In this document: positions 15,554 through 24,892 of the stretch, in pieces
Position numbering within the stretch: position 1 is the first letter of the stretch
Layout: each line of letters starts with the position of its first letter
Assembly: GCF_003339815.1 (NCBI RefSeq)
Contig: NZ_PPTT01000022.1
Coordinates: 1 to 64,000 of the forward strand
Reading direction: 5' to 3'
Source: Eggerthella sinensis
Lineage (GTDB): Bacteria > Actinomycetota > Coriobacteriia > Coriobacteriales > Eggerthellaceae
DNA length: 64,000 nt
Notes under the pieces: generated by a model
Databases searched by the model: none
The model's input: only the letters and a program-made list of their open reading frames with translations
What the model was told of the DNA's origin: nothing
Made by a program: the position numbers and the translations under genes

Positions 15554-18500
15554 ATGACGCGATGGCGACAGGGGGCTCAGGGGGGAGCGGCGAATCATCG
15601 GCGAAATCGCTTCATGCTCGTTGCTGCCCTTCTTCTGGTGTTCATGCTCGTTTTCGCCTGGGTGATCTCTTCCTATATCGCGCGCTTCGGCGAAGAAATG
15701 GTCTCCGAAAATCAGACGCACCTTGCGGACGTGTCTTCTTACGTGACTTCTCATATGACGAGCGTCGTTTCGGATACGCAGGATGCGTTGGGGGCGGTAT
15801 CGGCCGCCGTCGATTCGATGGACTCGGACGCTGCGAAGACGGACTACCTCAATAGCGTTGTCAAACAATACAATTTCGCCTATATCGGGTACGCCGGCCC
15901 GGATGGCGTGCTTCATGCAACCATGCCTTCCGAATCGGTGGACATCAGTGGCGAAGACTACTTCCAGAGCGCTTTGCGCGGCGAAAGAAGCATCTCGAAC
16001 CTCATCAGGAAGATATTCAAGGATCGAGCCGCGAGCGGAATCTTGCTCACCGTGCCCATGGGGGAAGGCGCTTCTGCGGGCGCGTTGGTGGCGATGATGG
16101 AAATTTCGCAGTTGAGCGAAGTTCTGAGCCTCGACAGTTTCGGCGGGGAAGGGTACTCGTACGTTTTCGACAAAAACGGAACGATCATCATGCGCACGAA
16201 GAGCCTCGATTTCAACAACTTGTTCAAGGCTTGGGAGACTGCCGATTTCGCTGACGGCTACAGCTACGAGCGATTTCTCGACGATATAGAGAACGACCGC
16301 GAGGGCCTCGTGCAGTACAGCTATCTCGATGCGAAGAAGATCGCGTACTATTCGCCCATTACCTTCAACGACTGGAGCATCGTCAATATCGTGTCGGAGG
16401 AAGCGGTTTTAGGCAAAACCGCGAGCATGACAAGCGAGCTTATTCTCATAAGCTGCGCGATCTTCCTGGGATTTTTCGGGCTCTTGGTCTTGGCGCTGCG
16501 CTCGTACGGCGTTTCGCAGGAAAGCCAGCAATCCAACAGCGCGAAATCGGCATTCCTCGCAAACATGAGCCATGAGATACGAACGCCCATGAATGCGATC
16601 GTGGGCATCAGCGAGATTTTGCTTCGGGATGATCTCACGCCGGGACAGCGCAGCAAGGTGCTCAACATCGTCAACTCCGGCAAGGGGTTGCTCACCATCA
16701 TCAACGATATTCTGGATTTGTCCAAAATCGAGTCGGGGAAGTTCAGCATCGTCGATGAACCCTACGAGTTGGAGTCCATGCTGTACGACCTCACGATTAT
16801 CACGGCCGTGCGCATTGGCGAGAAGCCGGTGGAGTTCTTCATTGAGATCGATCCGGAGCTTCCTCGAACGTTCGTGGGCGACATGGGCAGAGTGAAGCAG
16901 GTGCTGCTGAACATCGTGGGCAACGCCATCAAATTCACGAACAGCGGCAGCATACGGTTGGCGATCGACGGCGTCAAGGACGAGGGGCAGGGACAGTGGC
17001 TGCTGCGCCTGGAAGTCGAGGATACGGGCATCGGCATTCGGCCCGACGACGTGGACAAGCTGTTCAACAGCTTCACGCAGGTGGACACGCGGCGAAACCG
17101 TGCTATCGAGGGAACCGGTTTGGGATTGTCCATCTCGCAGGGCCTTTGCAAGCTGATGGGCGGATCTATCTCCGTCGCCAGCGAATACGGTAAAGGGTCA
17201 ACCTTCACCGTGACTATCAAGCAGGGAATCGCCGATGATGCTCCCACCGCCGTGATCGAGGACAAAGATGCCTATTCGCTTCTGGTGTACGAACCGTCCG
17301 ATGTGCTGCGGGCCTACGAAACCTCTTGCATGGACAAGCTTGGCCTGCGCTACGAAGCGTGTTCAACCGAAGAGCAGTTTGCAGAGCTGTCGAGGTGCGA
17401 GGGCTACACGCACGTGCTAGCTTCCGCGGAGAATCTCGGTCGCCTCGCGGCTGATGCGGAAGACCTCACGGCCCGCCCGGTGGCCACGTACCGATTGAGC
17501 GAGCATGCCTCCATCGACATGGAGGCCAGCAACATCTACCTTCCGTTGTTCCCGCTCCAGCTGCCCTTTGCGCTGGCCGGCATTACGGAGTATGCGGGCA
17601 GGCCGAAAAACGTCGGCATCCTCACCAGCGAATACATCCCGATGCCCTACGTCTCCGTTCTCATTGTCGACGACAACCCGGTCAACATCCAGGTGGCGCA
17701 AGGGCTGATGGAGCCTTACCGCATGAAGATCGACCACGCGCTCTCCGGAGAAGAGTCTTTGAGGCGCGTGCAGGAGAATGACTACGACCTCGTGCTGATG
17801 GACCACATGATGCCCGATATGAGCGGCATTGAGGCGCTGCAGCTCATACGCAAGCTTCCCGAGGGGAGAGGCGCGCATCTTCCCATTGTGGCGCTCACCG
17901 CCAATGCAACCAGCGGCGCGCATCAGATGTTCCTCAAAGAGGGATTCGACGACTTCCTCGCCAAGCCCATTGAAATGCAGAAGCTCGATAGCGTGTTGCG
18001 TACGTATTTGAAGGCGCTGAACGCTTCCCGCGCGGCGGATCATCCGGAAGGCTATCAGCCTGAACCGCAGGTCGAAGCCTTGCAGGATGACCTCGACCTG
18101 GACAGTGCGAACATGACGTTCGGCGAGGTGAATTTCGGGAAGGGGCTGGCCCTCGTGGGGTCTTCCTCCTCGTACGTCGGGATTCTGAACACGTACGCCA
18201 GCTCCACCGAGGAAAAGCTTCCCCTGCTTGCCGCGTGGCTCGAATCGGATAAGAGCCGTTTCGTCGTCGAGGTGCATGGATTGAAAAGCTCCAACGGCGC
18301 AATCGGGGCCGAAGGGCTTTCTGCGCTTGCGGCCGAGCTGGAAGAACGGGGCAGAACGGAGCGGTTCGAAGGAATTGAACATAGGCTTGCGGCGTTTATC
18401 CGTCGTAGTGAAACCGCCCTGAAGGAGATCGGGGAGTTCCTCGCGCAAACGCCGGCCAGCACGTCGCCCGACGCCTCTTCCGACGACGATGGGTTCGGCA

Positions 18501-19543
18501 AAAAGCATATTGTCGTGGTGGACGACAACCCGGTCAATCTCGATTTGGCGGAGAGCGTGCTGAAAGAGGAATTCCGCCTGACCAAACTTGAGTCGGGCGA
18601 AGCGCTGCTCAGCTTCCTCGAGCACGCCCATCCCGACATGATTCTGCTGGACATCCAGATGCCGGGAATCAGCGGCTACGAGGCGCTTGAGATGGTGCGA
18701 CAGCGCGAGGCCTGGAAGGATATCCCGGTGATATTCCTGACCGCCCAAAACGACGTGCAAAGCGAGCGCACGGGTTTCCGCTTGGGAGCAAAAGATTTCA
18801 TCAGGAAGCCGTTTGACCCCGTGGTGATGGTTTCTCGCGTCAAATCGCAGATGGAGCTCTACCAATACCAGACGGAGCTGCAAGAGATAGTGAGCGATAA
18901 GACGGCCGAGGTTGAAGAGCTGCAGCACGTCATTACCGTCAGCTGGGCGGAAATCATCGAGTCGCGCGACGGTACCACCGGAAGCCACGTGCAGCACACC
19001 ACCCGCTATTTCGAGGCGCTGCTGGAGATTGCAGGGAAGAGCCCTGCTTATCGGGAGCGCCTGGCAGACGAGCACGTGTCCGACTTGCTGCGCGCATCCG
19101 CCTTGCACGACATCGGGAAAATAGGCATCAGCGACACGGTGCTAAAAAAGCCCGCCGCCCTCACGCCAGAAGAATTCGCCTACATGAAAACGCATGCGCA
19201 AATCGGCGCTGATATGATCCAGAAAATTATCGACCGGACTCACGAGAGTCGATTCCTGCGCTATGCGCACGACATGGCGTTGTACCACCACGAGCGATGG
19301 GACGGCACGGGGTATCCCTGCGGCCTGAGGGAAGAGGAGATTCCCCTGCACGTTCAAATCCTCACCATTGCCGATGTGTTCGATGCGCTCACGGCCGTGC
19401 GTCCGTACAAGCGGGCTTTCACTTTTGAAGAAGCTGTCGACATTATGCGCAACGATCGAAGCAAGTTCTACTCGCCTAACCTGTTCGATACGTTCATGGA
19501 GAACAGAGAGATCTTTCGGCGGCTGCTGAACGACAAAGACTAG
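15554..19543 (+). CDS. Hybrid sensor kinase-phosphorelay protein with C-terminal HD-GYP domain
   Basis: This 1329-residue protein has a membrane segment at about residues 18-40, a large extracellular Cache-like sensor domain, and a second membrane segment near 297-315. Then come a HisKA domain ([14 protein letters not shown], His340), a HATPase domain ([16 protein letters not shown]), a degenerate stretch and a receiver with Asp750 in [13 protein letters not shown]. An HPt domain (His908 in [14 protein letters not shown]), a second receiver (Asp1033 in [10 protein letters not shown]) and an HD-GYP domain complete it. The HD-GYP residues are intact: His1185-Asp1186 in LHDIGKIG and DGTGYP at 1250-1255. 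It would run a phosphorelay within one chain and cleave cyclic di-GMP or a related dinucleotide. AGGAG sits 10 bases before the ATG. It is cotranscribed with the solute-binding protein, its likely ligand carrier. Confidence 0.92.
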   Translation: MTRWRQGAQGGAANHRRNRFMLVAALLLVFMLVFAWVISSYIARFGEEMVSENQTHLADVSSYVTSHMTSVVSDTQDALGAVSAAVDSMDSDAAKTDYLNSVVKQYNFAYIGYAGPDGVLHATMPSESVDISGEDYFQSALRGERSISNLIRKIFKDRAASGILLTVPMGEGASAGALVAMMEISQLSEVLSLDSFGGEGYSYVFDKNGTIIMRTKSLDFNNLFKAWETADFADGYSYERFLDDIENDREGLVQYSYLDAKKIAYYSPITFNDWSIVNIVSEEAVLGKTASMTSELILISCAIFLGFFGLLVLALRSYGVSQESQQSNSAKSAFLANMSHEIRTPMNAIVGISEILLRDDLTPGQRSKVLNIVNSGKGLLTIINDILDLSKIESGKFSIVDEPYELESMLYDLTIITAVRIGEKPVEFFIEIDPELPRTFVGDMGRVKQVLLNIVGNAIKFTNSGSIRLAIDGVKDEGQGQWLLRLEVEDTGIGIRPDDVDKLFNSFTQVDTRRNRAIEGTGLGLSISQGLCKLMGGSISVASEYGKGSTFTVTIKQGIADDAPTAVIEDKDAYSLLVYEPSDVLRAYETSCMDKLGLRYEACSTEEQFAELSRCEGYTHVLASAENLGRLAADAEDLTARPVATYRLSEHASIDMEASNIYLPLFPLQLPFALAGITEYAGRPKNVGILTSEYIPMPYVSVLIVDDNPVNIQVAQGLMEPYRMKIDHALSGEESLRRVQENDYDLVLMDHMMPDMSGIEALQLIRKLPEGRGAHLPIVALTANATSGAHQMFLKEGFDDFLAKPIEMQKLDSVLRTYLKALNASRAADHPEGYQPEPQVEALQDDLDLDSANMTFGEVNFGKGLALVGSSSSYVGILNTYASSTEEKLPLLAAWLESDKSRFVVEVHGLKSSNGAIGAEGLSALAAELEERGRTERFEGIEHRLAAFIRRSETALKEIGEFLAQTPASTSPDASSDDDGFGKKHIVVVDDNPVNLDLAESVLKEEFRLTKLESGEALLSFLEHAHPDMILLDIQMPGISGYEALEMVRQREAWKDIPVIFLTAQNDVQSERTGFRLGAKDFIRKPFDPVVMVSRVKSQMELYQYQTELQEIVSDKTAEVEELQHVITVSWAEIIESRDGTTGSHVQHTTRYFEALLEIAGKSPAYRERLADEHVSDLLRASALHDIGKIGISDTVLKKPAALTPEEFAYMKTHAQIGADMIQKIIDRTHESRFLRYAHDMALYHHERWDGTGYPCGLREEEIPLHVQILTIADVFDALTAVRPYKRAFTFEEAVDIMRNDRSKFYSPNLFDTFMENREIFRRLLNDKD

Positions 19544-19590
19544 CGGCTTGCGGCTTTCGGCAGGGCATTCGCATCGCGCCGGCGCTCTGC

Positions 19591-19596
19591 TACACT
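19591..19596 (+). promoter_or_regulatory. -10 element of a leaderless promoter
   Basis: TACACT ends 6 bases before the ATG at 19603, and no Shine-Dalgarno sequence is present. Transcription would begin at or next to the start codon. Confidence 0.6.
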
Positions 19597-19602
19597 TTCC
19601 CT

Positions 19603-20238
19603 ATGACTTCCTACACCACCATAGACGGGCGGGCGACCGCCGAGATCGAGGAGAAGAAGAGCCGCTTCATCGCGAGCTTGGCGCACGTCGAAACCGAGGA
19701 CGAGGCGCTCGCTTTCCTCGAGGAGATTCGCGCGGCGAATCGCATGGCGCGCCACAACGTGTACGCCTACGTGCTGCGCGCGGGCGGCGCCGGCGCGCAG
19801 GGACGCGTGCGCTACTCCGATGATGGCGAGCCGCAGAAGACGGCGGGGTTGCCCACGTTGGAAGTGGTGCAGCACGCCGGGCTCACCGACGTCATCGTGG
19901 TGGTCACGCGCTACTTCGGGGGCGTGCTGCTGGGCACGGGCGGCCTCGTGCGCGCGTACACGCAGGCCACGCAGGCGGGCATCGAAGCGGCGCGGCTCGT
20001 GGTGGTGTCGCGGTGCGTAGACATCGAAGTGCGGGCCGCGTACGGCAAGTACGACCAGCTCATGCGCATCGCCGCCGACTGCGGCGCGAAGGTGCTCGAC
20101 ACCGTGTACGACGACGCCGTCACCCTGCGCCTGCGCATGCTCGACGGCACGCAAGAACCCCTGCTGCTCAAAATCACCGAGCTCGAGCGCGGCCAAGAGC
20201 AGGTGCGCATCAGCGCCCCTCTGGAGGCTGCGTTCTAA
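19603..20238 (+). CDS. YigZ/IMPACT (UPF0029) family protein
   Basis: This 211-residue protein has the YigZ pattern. It opens with IEEKKSRFIASLAHVETEDEALAFLEEIR, has RHNVYAYVL and the core RYSDDGEPQKTAGLPTLEVV, then VVVTRYFGGVLLGTGGLVRAYTQA. A C-terminal ferredoxin-like domain completes it. The family is linked to ribosome or stress functions through its eukaryotic relative IMPACT, but the bacterial role is poorly defined. The -10 element 6 bases upstream implies a leaderless mRNA. It stands alone between the sensor kinase and a protein kinase gene. Confidence 0.9.
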   Translation: MTSYTTIDGRATAEIEEKKSRFIASLAHVETEDEALAFLEEIRAANRMARHNVYAYVLRAGGAGAQGRVRYSDDGEPQKTAGLPTLEVVQHAGLTDVIVVVTRYFGGVLLGTGGLVRAYTQATQAGIEAARLVVVSRCVDIEVRAAYGKYDQLMRIAADCGAKVLDTVYDDAVTLRLRMLDGTQEPLLLKITELERGQEQVRISAPLEAAF

Positions 20239-20274
20239 GTTTCGCTTTGCGGGAACCCCGTCTGCGAACTGCCT

Positions 20275-20280
20275 TATAAT
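20275..20280 (+). promoter_or_regulatory. -10 element of a leaderless promoter
   Basis: A consensus TATAAT ends 6 bases before the ATG at 20287. The transcript probably starts at the A of the start codon. Confidence 0.65.
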
Positions 20281-20286
20281 AGGCGC

Positions 20287-22185
20287 ATGGCACGCGATCA
20301 ACAGCTCATACTGAACCGGTACCGGCCCATCGGCGAGACGAGGGCGGGCGGTTTCGGCACGGTTCGTGTCGCGTGGGACACGCGCATTCAGCGCAAGGTT
20401 GCCATCAAGTGCATCGAGCTCGACGAGGTGGACGTGGCGCGCGCCGCGCTTCCGGGGGCGAATGCCGCGCCCGTGCAGCAGCACGAGCCGCTTCCCTGGG
20501 AAGACGACCCCGTGTTCGAGGACGCCGACGACGGCGAGAACTCGGTGTTTGACCTCATCGGCGACGAGCCCCTCGTGCATTCGCTCGCGCATCTCCCCGG
20601 CTTGGACGAGGCGCGCACGGCGGCCATGCTGTCGGACTCGAACATCGTCGCGGTGTACGATTTCGAGGTGCAGGAATCCACCGCGTACCTCATCATGGAA
20701 TACGTCGAGGGTCTCACGCTCACCGAGCTGCTGCACCGTCATGCCGACCGCCTCACGCTCGACGTCGCGGCCGCCGTGTTCGCGGCGGTGTCGCACGCGT
20801 TGGAGGTGGCCCATGCGAATCAGGTGCTCCACCTCGATATCAAGCCCGACAACGTGCTGATCAACCATCAGGGTCAGGTGAAGGTGACCGACTTCGGTCT
20901 GGCCACGCTGGCCGACGCTTCCGGCTACGGCACGGCGGGCGGCGGCACCATCGGCTACATGCCGCTCGAGCAGATGCGCCAGGAGAACCTCGACGTGCGC
21001 TGCGACGAGTGGGCGCTCGCGTCGCTCACCTACGAGATGCTTGCGGGCGAGAACCCGTTTCTCGCGCCCGACCTCGCGCGCGCCGAGGACGCCATCGAAG
21101 ATGCGGAACTCGTGCTGCCGTCGTTGTGCTGGGACGAGCTTGACCCCGCCGTCGACGACGTGATCTTCTTCGCGCTCGACCCCGACCGGGAGGAACGCTA
21201 CGCATCGGTGGCCGACTTCGCGGAGGAGCTCGAACCCTTCCTCGGCGACCCGAAGCGCGGCGTGCGCGAGCTGGCCGTCATTGTGGGCCATGCCGACGAT
21301 GAGGAAGAGGAGGAAGTGGAGGCCGCGCCTCCGGTACCGCGCATTCCGCTGCGCGAGCGCATCACGGAGCTCCATCGCCGGGTGGCCGCGCATGCGGTGG
21401 GCGCGGTGGGCAGCGGCGCGGTGGCGTTCGTGGCGTTCTCGAACCTGCCGCAAACGAGCGGCATCGACAACCCGTTGTTCTGGGGGTTGCTCGCGCTCGT
21501 GGCGCTTGCCGGTGCGCTCAAGCCGCACCTCGGCGCGCTGCTTGCGTACTTCGCGCTGTCGGCCACGCTCATCGCCCATAACGCCCCCGCTGCGGGGTGC
21601 GTGCTGCTTGCTGCAACGGCAACCTGGTGGTACTTCGGCGGACGCCTGAGCAACGCCGACGCAAACGTCACGCTTGCGCCCCCGCTCGCCGGTGCGTTCG
21701 GCTGCAACCAGCTCACGCCGCTCGTGGCCGGCTTCTGCCTGCCGCCAGCTCGTGCGTTCGGTGCGCTCGCATTCTCGCTGCTGGTCAGCGTGCTGCTGGG
21801 TGCGTTCGGCACCTATGGCTTGCTGGGCTGGGACGCGCTCGCGAATGCCCAGCTGCTTTCGGGCATGGATCTGCAGGCCAACATCGGCCACATGCTCACG
21901 CAGCCCGCGCTGTGGTGCATCGTCATCAGCTGGATTGCGGCAACGGGCGCCCTCGCGGCGTTCCGCCTGCGTCCCACCCGCGCGTTCGCCGTGCTGGGCA
22001 CGCTGGCGGCGTCTCTGCTGCTGCTGGCCGGCATCTGCCTGGCCGCCTGGGTGGCCTCGGGACAGGCCACGTGGATGCCGTCCCTCAACAACCTCGTGTT
22101 CACCCTCATTCCCATCGTTATCATGCTCCTCACCTGCATCCTCGTCCCCGACCCCTACTACTACGAAGACGAAGAAGCGGCGTAG
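20287..22185 (+). CDS. Membrane-anchored Hanks-type Ser/Thr protein kinase
   Basis: This 632-residue protein has a kinase domain at about residues 10-320. It includes a glycine loop (ETRAGGFGTVRVA), the ATP-binding Lys41 in VAIK, the catalytic loop HLDIKPDN (Asp184, Asn189), DFG at 202-204 and the activation end MPLEQ. The HRD arginine is replaced by Leu, so activation-loop control may be relaxed. An unusual insert rich in Asp, Glu and Pro lies between the lysine and the C helix. An acidic linker (EEEEEVEA) leads to about eight to ten C-terminal membrane segments rather than PASTA repeats. It would phosphorylate cytoplasmic proteins in response to a membrane signal. The promoter indicates a leaderless mRNA. 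Confidence 0.9.
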   Translation: MARDQQLILNRYRPIGETRAGGFGTVRVAWDTRIQRKVAIKCIELDEVDVARAALPGANAAPVQQHEPLPWEDDPVFEDADDGENSVFDLIGDEPLVHSLAHLPGLDEARTAAMLSDSNIVAVYDFEVQESTAYLIMEYVEGLTLTELLHRHADRLTLDVAAAVFAAVSHALEVAHANQVLHLDIKPDNVLINHQGQVKVTDFGLATLADASGYGTAGGGTIGYMPLEQMRQENLDVRCDEWALASLTYEMLAGENPFLAPDLARAEDAIEDAELVLPSLCWDELDPAVDDVIFFALDPDREERYASVADFAEELEPFLGDPKRGVRELAVIVGHADDEEEEEVEAAPPVPRIPLRERITELHRRVAAHAVGAVGSGAVAFVAFSNLPQTSGIDNPLFWGLLALVALAGALKPHLGALLAYFALSATLIAHNAPAAGCVLLAATATWWYFGGRLSNADANVTLAPPLAGAFGCNQLTPLVAGFCLPPARAFGALAFSLLVSVLLGAFGTYGLLGWDALANAQLLSGMDLQANIGHMLTQPALWCIVISWIAATGALAAFRLRPTRAFAVLGTLAASLLLLAGICLAAWVASGQATWMPSLNNLVFTLIPIVIMLLTCILVPDPYYYEDEEAA

Positions 22186-22200
22186 CGGTCTGCCTCAATC

Positions 22201-22228
22201 TTGCACTACACTTCTCGGCGCGTATAAT
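22201..22228 (+). promoter_or_regulatory. Promoter of candidate antisense RNA
   Basis: TTGCAC (22201-22206), a 16-base spacer and a consensus TATAAT (22223-22228) point rightwards into a region with no forward gene. Transcription would begin near 22234-22235, at the foot of a hairpin. Confidence 0.65.
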
Positions 22229-22233
22229 AGGAC

Positions 22234-22435
22234 GAGCCGAAGGGAGCTTGTGACTCCCAACGGCTCTCGGATCGCTTCGGCGGTTTGGGTTTACTTGTGG
22301 CGCTCCTTTCCCCTTCGGGATTGGAGCGCGTCTCTTATCATCAGAGCGAACTCGACGATCCGAGTCACCAGCTTCACGAGCAGTTCGGCCAATGCAAGCA
22401 AATCCAAAACGGTCATGGTCTTCACCTCCATCCAT
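22234..22435 (+). ncRNA. Candidate antisense RNA opposing a small hydrophobic peptide
   Basis: The predicted start falls at a hairpin spanning 22234-22266: GAGCCG/CGGCTC outer stem, a 2x2 AA internal loop, GGGAG/CTCCC inner stem and a 7-base loop. The transcript then runs antisense to the 41-codon frame at 22416-22291 and its ribosome-binding site. No forward reading frame looks coding. The 3' end is not defined; the end given is just past the opposing ribosome-binding site. This has the layout of a type I antitoxin. Confidence 0.4.
22291..22416 (-). CDS. Small amphipathic/hydrophobic peptide, candidate type I toxin
   Basis: A 41-residue frame starts MTVLDLLALAELLVKLVTRI and ends in a basic tail (QSRRGKERHK). 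It has a very strong ribosome-binding site, GGAGGTGA, 5 bases upstream. Charged residues recur every three to four positions in an otherwise Leu/Val/Ile helix, giving an amphipathic membrane-active look. A -10-like TATACT lies on the reverse strand at 22494-22489. The forward promoter at 22201-22228 drives RNA across it. I recognise no specific family. The arrangement resembles convergent type I pairs such as txpA/ratA. Confidence 0.55.
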   Translation of the reverse strand: MTVLDLLALAELLVKLVTRIVEFALMIRDALQSRRGKERHK

Positions 22436-22712
22436 CTAGAATCATGAGAGGGAGAGGCACCAAGCCGCCTGGTGTATCCGTACCTATGAGTATAACGAGC
22501 TGACCTAGCACTTCGATGGCGTGCGTCACCATGGAAGACCGTCTGGTTCCAGCGCCAATCCCACACGCTTCCAACGCGCTTTCCACGCGCCTGGCCTGCC
22601 GATCCAGCGCGTATTGAACGTGCGGTGCGCATGCATCCAGTCAGGATTCGACGTGCGTCAACGCCCCCCAACTTCCGGCTCTCACTCCGACGCCGTGCTA
22701 GCGAACGTAGAA
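22417..22712. other. Intergenic stretch, leader of the small peptide and unassigned sequence
   Basis: This interval holds the peptide's ribosome-binding site and possible reverse-strand -10 (22489-22494). From 22500 to 22712 I see no coding frame with a ribosome-binding site and no convincing RNA structure. Confidence 0.5.
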
Positions 22713-22746
22713 AAGGAAGGCCGCGGGAGGGAGTGCGGCCTTCCTT
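22713..22746 (-). terminator. Intrinsic terminator for the flavin reductase gene
   Basis: A perfect 12-bp stem (22713-22724 with 22735-22746) around a 10-base loop runs into TTTTC on the reverse strand, 43 bases past the stop codon of the gene at 22789. Confidence 0.9.
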
Positions 22747-22788
22747 GTGGAGAGGGGTCGGGAATAATTGAGGTCGATGGCGCGAGCG

Positions 22789-24654
22789 TTACTTGACGGT
22801 ACCGCCTGCGGCTATCTTGCCCGCCACGTAGCCATGGGTGAGCGCCATGCCGATGGAGCTGCCCGCAGCCGGCGTGGAGTAGGCGTTGCCGAAGCGCTGC
22901 CCCAGGCAGTTGCCCACGGCGTACAGCCCCTTGATGGGCGTCTTCAGGTCGGACCCCAACACGTTGAGGTCGTCGTTCGTCACGAGGCCGCACAGGCTGA
23001 CCAGGCCCACGTAGCCGCGTCCCGTGTTGGGCTGTGCCGCGCCGAAGAACGGCGGGTTCTCGATGGCGTTCATGAACACGGCATCCTTGCCGAAGTCGGC
23101 ATCCTCGCCGGCATGGCACAGCTCGTTGTAGTGCTCGATGGTGGCAAGCGCCTGCTTCTTCGCGTCCCCTTCGTAACCCAGATAGCCCAGCAACTCGTCG
23201 AGGGAGTCGGCGGCGTACACCTGGTCGGGCATCGTGTTGTCGTATTCGATCACGTACACGCCGTCCACGCTGACGCCTTCCGCACCCTTGCCCACGGCTG
23301 CTTGCATCTGCTCTTCCATGCGATCCATGATCTTGATGATGTCCACGCCCGCCGCGCCCCAGTTGGGCGAGAAGTGGTCGGTGGAACATTGCTTCATGGT
23401 GTCCATGTAGGTGGAGTCGCAGATGGTGGCCAGAATTCCGCGCGGCTGCTTGAGCGTGGTGGGCTTGATGTACGGCGTCATGGCCTCGTTCATGAAGCGC
23501 TTGCCGTAATCGTTGAGCCATAGAAACGGCGTGGCGCCCCACGGTCCTGCGTTGCCGCCGTTCGTGTTCATGCAGGGGCGCGGCGCCTGCTCGATGTAGC
23601 CGCCGGCCCAGCAGCCCAGCTTGTGCCCGGCACCCTTGCAGTTGCTCTCGCCGGTCATCTCCTCGCGCGGGATGTCGCAGCGCAGCGATTGCTCGTTGAT
23701 GTCGGTGCACAGGTTCACTACCATGTCGGGGTTCGCGCCGAAGTCTCCCGTTGCGAGGATGACGCCCTTCTTTGCAGTGAAGCGCACGTATCCGTCTTTG
23801 CCCTTCGCCACAACGCCCGTGACATCGCCGGCATCGGTTTGCTCAAGAACGGTCACGTCGGTTTCGAAGAAGAATTCGGCCCCCAGTTTTTCGGCGGCAT
23901 CTTTGCAGTACAGCGCGATTTCCGTCATGCGCGACACGCCCTCGCGCCCGCACACGGGGTTCGGGTTCTTCGTGCTGAGGTTCTGGATGGTGGTAGCCCA
24001 CGACTGGAAGCCGCCGCGCGTGAACGGGTAGTCGCTGCCGTCGGGCATGTTGTAGGCCACCTGGATTTGCGCCTGGCCGGTTTCCAGGTCGAAGAGGTTG
24101 GAGGTGTCGGGAATCTGCGCCACGATGTTGTCCAGCATGTCGCCGGAGTTCGCCACGAACTTGCGGATGATCTCCGCGCTGACGCGCCCGCCGCCGCGTC
24201 GGATGAACTCGGCCACGATGTCGCCGGTCTTGTAAGGCCCGTACCCCTTTTCAATCAGCCACTGCGCGTTGAACGCGCAGATATCGTTGCCCAGTTGCGT
24301 CCACGTGGCTTCGGGCTGAATTTCCAGCACGGCCACCTTCGCGCCCTCTTGTGCCGCCGCGAGCGCGGCCTGCACGCCGGCGTTGCCGCCGCCGCACACG
24401 ACGATGTCGAAGTCCTTCGTTGCCACGATGTCGCCCTCGTCGATGCTCGGCTTCTCGCCCAGCCAGTCTTCGGAGCATTCGTAGCCCTGAGGTTGCTTCG
24501 CGCCCGCGGCGGCCTCGGCGGGCGACGCACCGTCGGCCTGCTGCTGCGGCTGCGCGGGGCTGCAGCCGGCAAGCGCCGCGCCTCCTGCGGCAAGCGCGCC
24601 GGTTGCGAGGGCTCCCTTGAGGAAGTTCCTGCGATCCATGGTTTGCGTTTTCAT
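22789..24654 (-). CDS. Tat lipoprotein FAD-dependent reductase
   Basis: This 621-residue protein has a Tat signal (MDRRNFLKGALATG) running into a lipobox (LAGC), so it is probably a Tat-exported lipoprotein. FAD-binding motifs are IVVCGGGNAGVQAALAAAQEG near residue 90 and, at the C-terminus, GLYAVGNCLGQRFGNAYSTPAAGSS. The middle has GVILATGDFGANPDMV. It lacks an FMN-binding domain. The family reduces organic electron acceptors outside the membrane. The ATG at 24654 is chosen because AAAGGA lies 8 bases upstream and the Tat signal then sits at the N-terminus. It is divergent from the LuxR gene at 24893, its probable regulator. Confidence 0.87.
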   Translation of the reverse strand: MKTQTMDRRNFLKGALATGALAAGGAALAGCSPAQPQQQADGASPAEAAAGAKQPQGYECSEDWLGEKPSIDEGDIVATKDFDIVVCGGGNAGVQAALAAAQEGAKVAVLEIQPEATWTQLGNDICAFNAQWLIEKGYGPYKTGDIVAEFIRRGGGRVSAEIIRKFVANSGDMLDNIVAQIPDTSNLFDLETGQAQIQVAYNMPDGSDYPFTRGGFQSWATTIQNLSTKNPNPVCGREGVSRMTEIALYCKDAAEKLGAEFFFETDVTVLEQTDAGDVTGVVAKGKDGYVRFTAKKGVILATGDFGANPDMVVNLCTDINEQSLRCDIPREEMTGESNCKGAGHKLGCWAGGYIEQAPRPCMNTNGGNAGPWGATPFLWLNDYGKRFMNEAMTPYIKPTTLKQPRGILATICDSTYMDTMKQCSTDHFSPNWGAAGVDIIKIMDRMEEQMQAAVGKGAEGVSVDGVYVIEYDNTMPDQVYAADSLDELLGYLGYEGDAKKQALATIEHYNELCHAGEDADFGKDAVFMNAIENPPFFGAAQPNTGRGYVGLVSLCGLVTNDDLNVLGSDLKTPIKGLYAVGNCLGQRFGNAYSTPAAGSSIGMALTHGYVAGKIAAGGTVK

Positions 24655-24892
24655 GCTGCACATCCTTTCCTTGAGACGGGTGGCATCCGCGCTGACCGCG
24701 CCATGCGAAAAGGCGGGTTCGTCCCCGGCGGATACCGGTCGTTTCGATCGTCGCGCAGGGCGCACGCCCTGTCGCTATCCAACGAGGATGGTTCTTCGCC
24801 GCGGAACGTGCAGGCCTATCAAAAGTTGGTAGTTTTGCGTTAGAGGGGGTGTGGTAGTATCGTCTTTGTCGAGGGGCAGGGGAGGAATGACG

